Below, in pieces: positions 25,100 to 27,373 of a DNA stretch of 27,373 bases. Position 1 is the stretch's first letter, and every line of letters starts with the position of its first letter. The position numbers and the translations under genes are program-made. Source of the stretch: Akkermansiaceae bacterium (lineage in GTDB: Bacteria > Verrucomicrobiota > Verrucomicrobiia > Verrucomicrobiales > Akkermansiaceae); the NCBI GenBank assembly GCA_023301645.1, contig JALZUH010000064.1, forward strand, positions 1 through 27,373. The letters are read 5' to 3'. The notes under the pieces are model-generated. The model was given only the letters and a program-made list of their open reading frames with translations, had not been told where the DNA came from and made no database searches.

Positions 25100-25522
25100 C
25101 TACATCTCGCGCATCGACTTAAGCCGCTGCTCGTGATCATCCAAAATAAACATCGAGCGCTTAAAATCAATCACCCCCTCTAACTTAAGAGCCTCCTGAC
25201 GTGACCGCGCGTCAATGCGAAGAACCATCTTCCCCATATCTACAGAAGGTATATCCTTAACAATCTCAGGATTAGCTATGCGCAGAATAATACTGCGCAC
25301 CTTAAACCACTTTTTAACGAGCTCAACATGCTCGATCTCACCATAGGGCAGCTCAATATTGGCCATCTCACCCTTCCCCCCTCTAAATACACTCCCCTTC
25401 AAGCGCCAGCTCAAGACCACATGATCGGTCAAAAATCGTAACTTACCCAGCACCTTCTTCTTACCTAGAGGGTCAGTGGCAGGGATATTAAAATGAATGT
25501 TAACAGGGTCGATATCGATCAT
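25100..25522 (-). CDS. Small PH-like-domain protein, function unknown
   Basis: No named family recognised. From ATG at 25522 the protein is 140 aa. It shows an alternation of short strands and one C-terminal helix (LGKLRFLTDHVVLSWRL, then MVLRIDARSRQEALKLEGVI) like bacterial PH/GRAM-type domains. It has no signal peptide. A longer reading frame from TTG at 25558 is rejected because its first 12 codons would come from the glnB terminator. A promoter (TTGCTC - 17 - TATAAA) overlaps that terminator, and its -10 ends 7 bases before the ATG. It is followed by the NUDIX gene after 36 bp. Confidence 0.7.
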   Translation of the reverse strand: MIDIDPVNIHFNIPATDPLGKKKVLGKLRFLTDHVVLSWRLKGSVFRGGKGEMANIELPYGEIEHVELVKKWFKVRSIILRIANPEIVKDIPSVDMGKMVLRIDARSRQEALKLEGVIDFKRSMFILDDHEQRLKSMREM

Positions 25523-25529
25523 CGCGCTC

Positions 25530-25558
25530 TTTATACAAAAAAAAAGCACCACGAGCAA
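25530..25558 (-). promoter_or_regulatory. Putative promoter embedded in the glnB terminator
   Basis: On the minus strand the -35 TTGCTC (25553-25558) lies in the 3' arm of the terminator hairpin, the T-tract forms most of the 17-base spacer, and the -10 is TATAAA (25530-25535), ending 7 bases before the ATG at 25522. Confidence 0.5.
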
Positions 25559-25578
25559 ATGATTCTTGCCCGTGGTGC
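25537..25578 (-). terminator. Strong intrinsic terminator of glnB
   Basis: On the minus strand GCACCACGGGCAA pairs with TTGCTCGTGGTGC (13 bp with one G-U wobble, 7-base loop, 25546-25578), then nine T (25537-25545). It starts 28 bp after the glnB stop. Confidence 0.88.
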
Positions 25579-25606
25579 GATGAAGAAATGATTAACCGTG
25601 AGAAGA

Positions 25607-25954
25607 TTAGTTCACTGCAACAGCATCTGAACCGACTTCACCCGTTCTGATGCGGATAGCTTCCTCTACAGGAGAGATGAATACTTTACCGTCACCAATT
25701 TTGCCAGTGTTGGCACTCTTAACAATAGCCTCAGCTACGCGAGCTGAATCTTCAGAATCAACAATGATCTCAAGCTTAACTTTAGGAAGGAAATCAACCG
25801 TGTATTCACTACCACGATAGATTTCAGTGTGGCCTTTCTGGCGACCAAAACCTTTTACTTCTGTTACAGTCATACCCTGAACACCTACCTCTGCGAGGGC
25901 TTCTTTTACCTCTTCAAGCTTGAAGGGCTTAATTATTGCTTCGATCTTTTTCAT
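25607..25954 (-). CDS. glnB: Nitrogen regulatory protein P-II
   Basis: A 115-aa trimeric signal protein that senses 2-oxoglutarate, ATP/ADP and usually glutamine through uridylylation. It binds partners such as GlnE, NtrB or AmtB. The T-loop is YRGSEYTVDFLPK (46-58) with the modifiable Y51. KGFGRQKGH (34-42) and TGKIGDGKVF match the P-II signatures. No amtB or glnA is adjacent, so GlnB versus GlnK is not decided by context. A sigma-54 element and an overlapping sigma-70 promoter lie upstream, and a strong terminator follows, so it is probably a single-gene transcript. Confidence 0.95.
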   Translation of the reverse strand: MKKIEAIIKPFKLEEVKEALAEVGVQGMTVTEVKGFGRQKGHTEIYRGSEYTVDFLPKVKLEIIVDSEDSARVAEAIVKSANTGKIGDGKVFISPVEEAIRIRTGEVGSDAVAVN

Positions 25955-25983
25955 AATGGTTTGTTAATTACTAAACTAGATAA

Positions 25984-26012
25984 ATTCTAGCCCAGCTTAT
26001 AGAGAACATCAA
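25984..26012 (-). promoter_or_regulatory. Putative sigma-70 promoter of glnB
   Basis: TTGATG - 17 bases - TAGAAT on the minus strand (-35 at 26007-26012, -10 at 25984-25989), 29 bases before the ATG at 25954. Its -35 overlaps the end of the sigma-54 element. Confidence 0.5.
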
Positions 26013-26027
26013 GCAAACTTCGTGCCA
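26012..26027 (-). promoter_or_regulatory. Sigma-54 (RpoN) promoter of glnB
   Basis: TGGCACG - 4 bases - TTGCT on the minus strand matches the -24/-12 consensus at every defined position. The predicted start near 26001 gives a leader of about 47 bases to the glnB ATG. This implies activation by an NtrC-type enhancer-binding protein under nitrogen limitation. I saw no clear NtrC site upstream; it could lie in the dprA 3' end. Confidence 0.75.
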
Positions 26028-26063
26028 GATTAAAAAATCTACTCAATAACGCACAAATAGACA

Positions 26064-27227
26064 CTAAGCCCTCATTTGATAGCGAGCGCCAGCAAGCTGC
26101 TCGACAAGCCCCTGAATCTCTAATTTCAAGATCGCCACATTCACATCTGCTACAGTCAGCTTCGTCGCTGACACTAGCTCATCGATACGTAAAGTCCCGC
26201 CCTCTAGCGCCTTAAGTATCGCAGAACCTGTCTCATCAAGCTCAGGCATACTCCGCAGAGTCACAGATGTAGCTGGCTTCGACGCGACCGTGCCATTCGA
26301 ATCATTCAAGCCCTCTGGCGCCACATCATGCGCCACTCCTAATTCCTGTAGGGGCAACATCGAAATATCATCAAGTATATCCTGACCACAGGTCACCAGC
26401 GTAGCCCCCTCACGGATCAGGTCATTACACCCCGCGGAAGTCGGCCTATCAATCTGGCCAGGAACAGCGTAAACCGTCTTACCAAGCTCACCAGCCAAGT
26501 TCGCTGTAATACGTGAGCCAGACCACGTAGGACACTCCACCACTAGAACCGCCTGCGACCATGCCGCCACGATACGATTGCGCATAGGAAAAGTCTTCTT
26601 ACTCGGTGAGGTATGCAGTGGGAACTCAGACACCACTGCCCCGCGACCTGCCGCAATACTCTCAGCCAGCGCCATATTCTCTGGCGGATAAATCTGCGCC
26701 AACCCAGACCCTATCACCGCAATAGTCCTGCCCTTAGCCGCCACTGCCCCCTCATGCGCATGCGCATCAATACCGCGTGCTAATCCAGAAACAATCGTCA
26801 AGCCACTACTTGCTAGCTGGAAGCCAAACTGCCTCGCCGTCTGCACTCCATAGTGCGAAGTCTTACGTGAGCCCACAATAGCCAAAGCATTTCGATCCAC
26901 ATCCTTAACCTCCCCCCAGACATACAGAACAAGCGGCGGATCATAAGTCCGCCTCAGTGACTCAGGGTAAAGAGCGTCCTCCTTGGTCAGGACACCAAGC
27001 CCTCGACTTCTCACCTCCTCAAGCTCCCGCGACAAATCAATACGATCCTCCCAGCCCTGAATAATAGCCGCCGTCTCAGGCCCAATACCATCAACCCCTC
27101 TAAGCTGATCAATATTCCGCGATAAGATCGCCTCCGCACTACCGAATCTCTCCATCAAGCGAGCTACACGAACGGGCCCGATCTTAGGTAGCATATTCAG
27201 GGCAATGAGAGATTCGCGGGAAGTCAT
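26064..27227 (-). CDS. dprA: DNA-processing protein DprA
   Basis: Binds incoming single-stranded DNA during natural transformation and loads RecA; 387 aa. A helix-hairpin-helix-like N-terminal domain comes first (LPKIGPVRVARLMERFG, then GVDGIGPETAA, ~13-55). The Rossmann-like core has IVGSRKTS (117-124), SGLARGID (147-154), FPMRNRI (214-220) and VPGQIDRPTSAGCN. A C-terminal winged helix follows (~330-387). All core motifs are intact. The start is ATG at 27227; a TTGGCG - 17 - TAGATT promoter ends 6 bases before it. DprA next to pilus genes elsewhere in the window suggests the host may be competent, but no comEA or comEC is visible. Confidence 0.94.
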   Translation of the reverse strand: MTSRESLIALNMLPKIGPVRVARLMERFGSAEAILSRNIDQLRGVDGIGPETAAIIQGWEDRIDLSRELEEVRSRGLGVLTKEDALYPESLRRTYDPPLVLYVWGEVKDVDRNALAIVGSRKTSHYGVQTARQFGFQLASSGLTIVSGLARGIDAHAHEGAVAAKGRTIAVIGSGLAQIYPPENMALAESIAAGRGAVVSEFPLHTSPSKKTFPMRNRIVAAWSQAVLVVECPTWSGSRITANLAGELGKTVYAVPGQIDRPTSAGCNDLIREGATLVTCGQDILDDISMLPLQELGVAHDVAPEGLNDSNGTVASKPATSVTLRSMPELDETGSAILKALEGGTLRIDELVSATKLTVADVNVAILKLEIQGLVEQLAGARYQMRA

Positions 27228-27233
27228 TTTGAC

Positions 27234-27262
27234 AATCTAGTATCCTAGCATCAAAGCGCCAA
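27234..27262 (-). promoter_or_regulatory. Putative dprA promoter
   Basis: TTGGCG (27257-27262) - 17 bases - TAGATT (27234-27239) on the minus strand. The predicted transcript start falls on or next to the A of the ATG at 27227. Confidence 0.45.
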
Positions 27263-27318
27263 GGAATTTCACACATCACTTGAGACCCCGAACACCCACT
27301 TTTGACCATCGCACTATG

Positions 27319-27340
27319 CCCTTACCCAATAAGGGTTTTT
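27319..27340 (+). terminator. Possible plus-strand terminator upstream of dprA
   Basis: CCCTTA (27319-27324) pairs with TAAGGG (27330-27335), then TTTTT and an AT-rich stretch. No plus-strand gene lies just upstream, so it may limit antisense transcripts, end an unseen RNA, or be chance. Confidence 0.35.
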
Positions 27341-27373
27341 ATATTTTTTCAAAAAAAATGTCACCTTTGCTGG

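Noticed and set aside
25523..25558. TTG start at 25558 giving a 152-aa protein
   Set aside because: The added codons come from the glnB terminator arm and its T-tract; ATG at 25522 is the sensible start.

Overview
The window reads as chromosomal DNA of a free-living Gram-negative bacterium, most likely a marine member of the Verrucomicrobiota (Rubritalea-like Verrucomicrobiales). This rests on gene content and protein style: tandem PilB/GspE ATPases with PilC and a pseudopilin, paired sugar-isomerase/Gfo-Idh-MocA oxidoreductase genes, two different Na+/H+ antiporters and a recF away from dnaA. I could not compare it with any database. It is densely coded, with no gap over 300 bases, and I see no insertion sequence, CRISPR array, tRNA, rRNA or prophage gene.

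Layout. (1) 75-2724, minus: a cation/proton antiporter with a C-terminal RCK-like domain, overlapped by a methyltransferase. (2) 2993-9290, plus: a pilus/type II secretion-like cluster of two tandem 557-aa assembly ATPases, a PilC/GspF platform protein and a GspG-like pseudopilin, followed by a basic low-complexity protein and a strong terminator at 9337-9380. (3) 9465-12422: an MFS transporter and an NhaC-type antiporter whose 3' ends overlap by 54 bp. (4) 12485-14718, minus: a sugar isomerase/oxidoreductase pair. (5) 14933-16890, minus: ispA and asd. (6) 17040-17348, plus: a small winged-helix-like protein with operator-like repeats upstream. (7) 17527-21417, minus: gpmI, recF and a metal permease. 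(8) 21502-22254, plus: a TauE/SafE permease. (9) 22277-27227, minus: dprA, glnB, a PH-like small protein, a NUDIX hydrolase, ptsN and argS.

The coding content is mostly recognisable; the more interesting signals are regulatory. A textbook sigma-54 element overlaps a sigma-70 promoter ahead of glnB. The glnB terminator appears to double as the promoter of the next gene, with the -35 in the hairpin arm and the T-tract in the spacer. A perfect 12-bp intrinsic terminator lies inside the first 20 codons of nhaC. In about ten genes a -10-like hexamer ends only 5-12 bases before the start codon and no Shine-Dalgarno is visible, which suggests leaderless or near-leaderless mRNAs. The one clear Shine-Dalgarno serves an overlapping gene.

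The pilus cluster is the best candidate for an uncommon machine. Its two equal-length ATPases differ at a normally acidic position beside Walker B, yet share a 29-base identical stretch, and the cluster ends with a histone-H1-like protein of unknown role. I found no clear evidence of a wholly new defence or mobile system.
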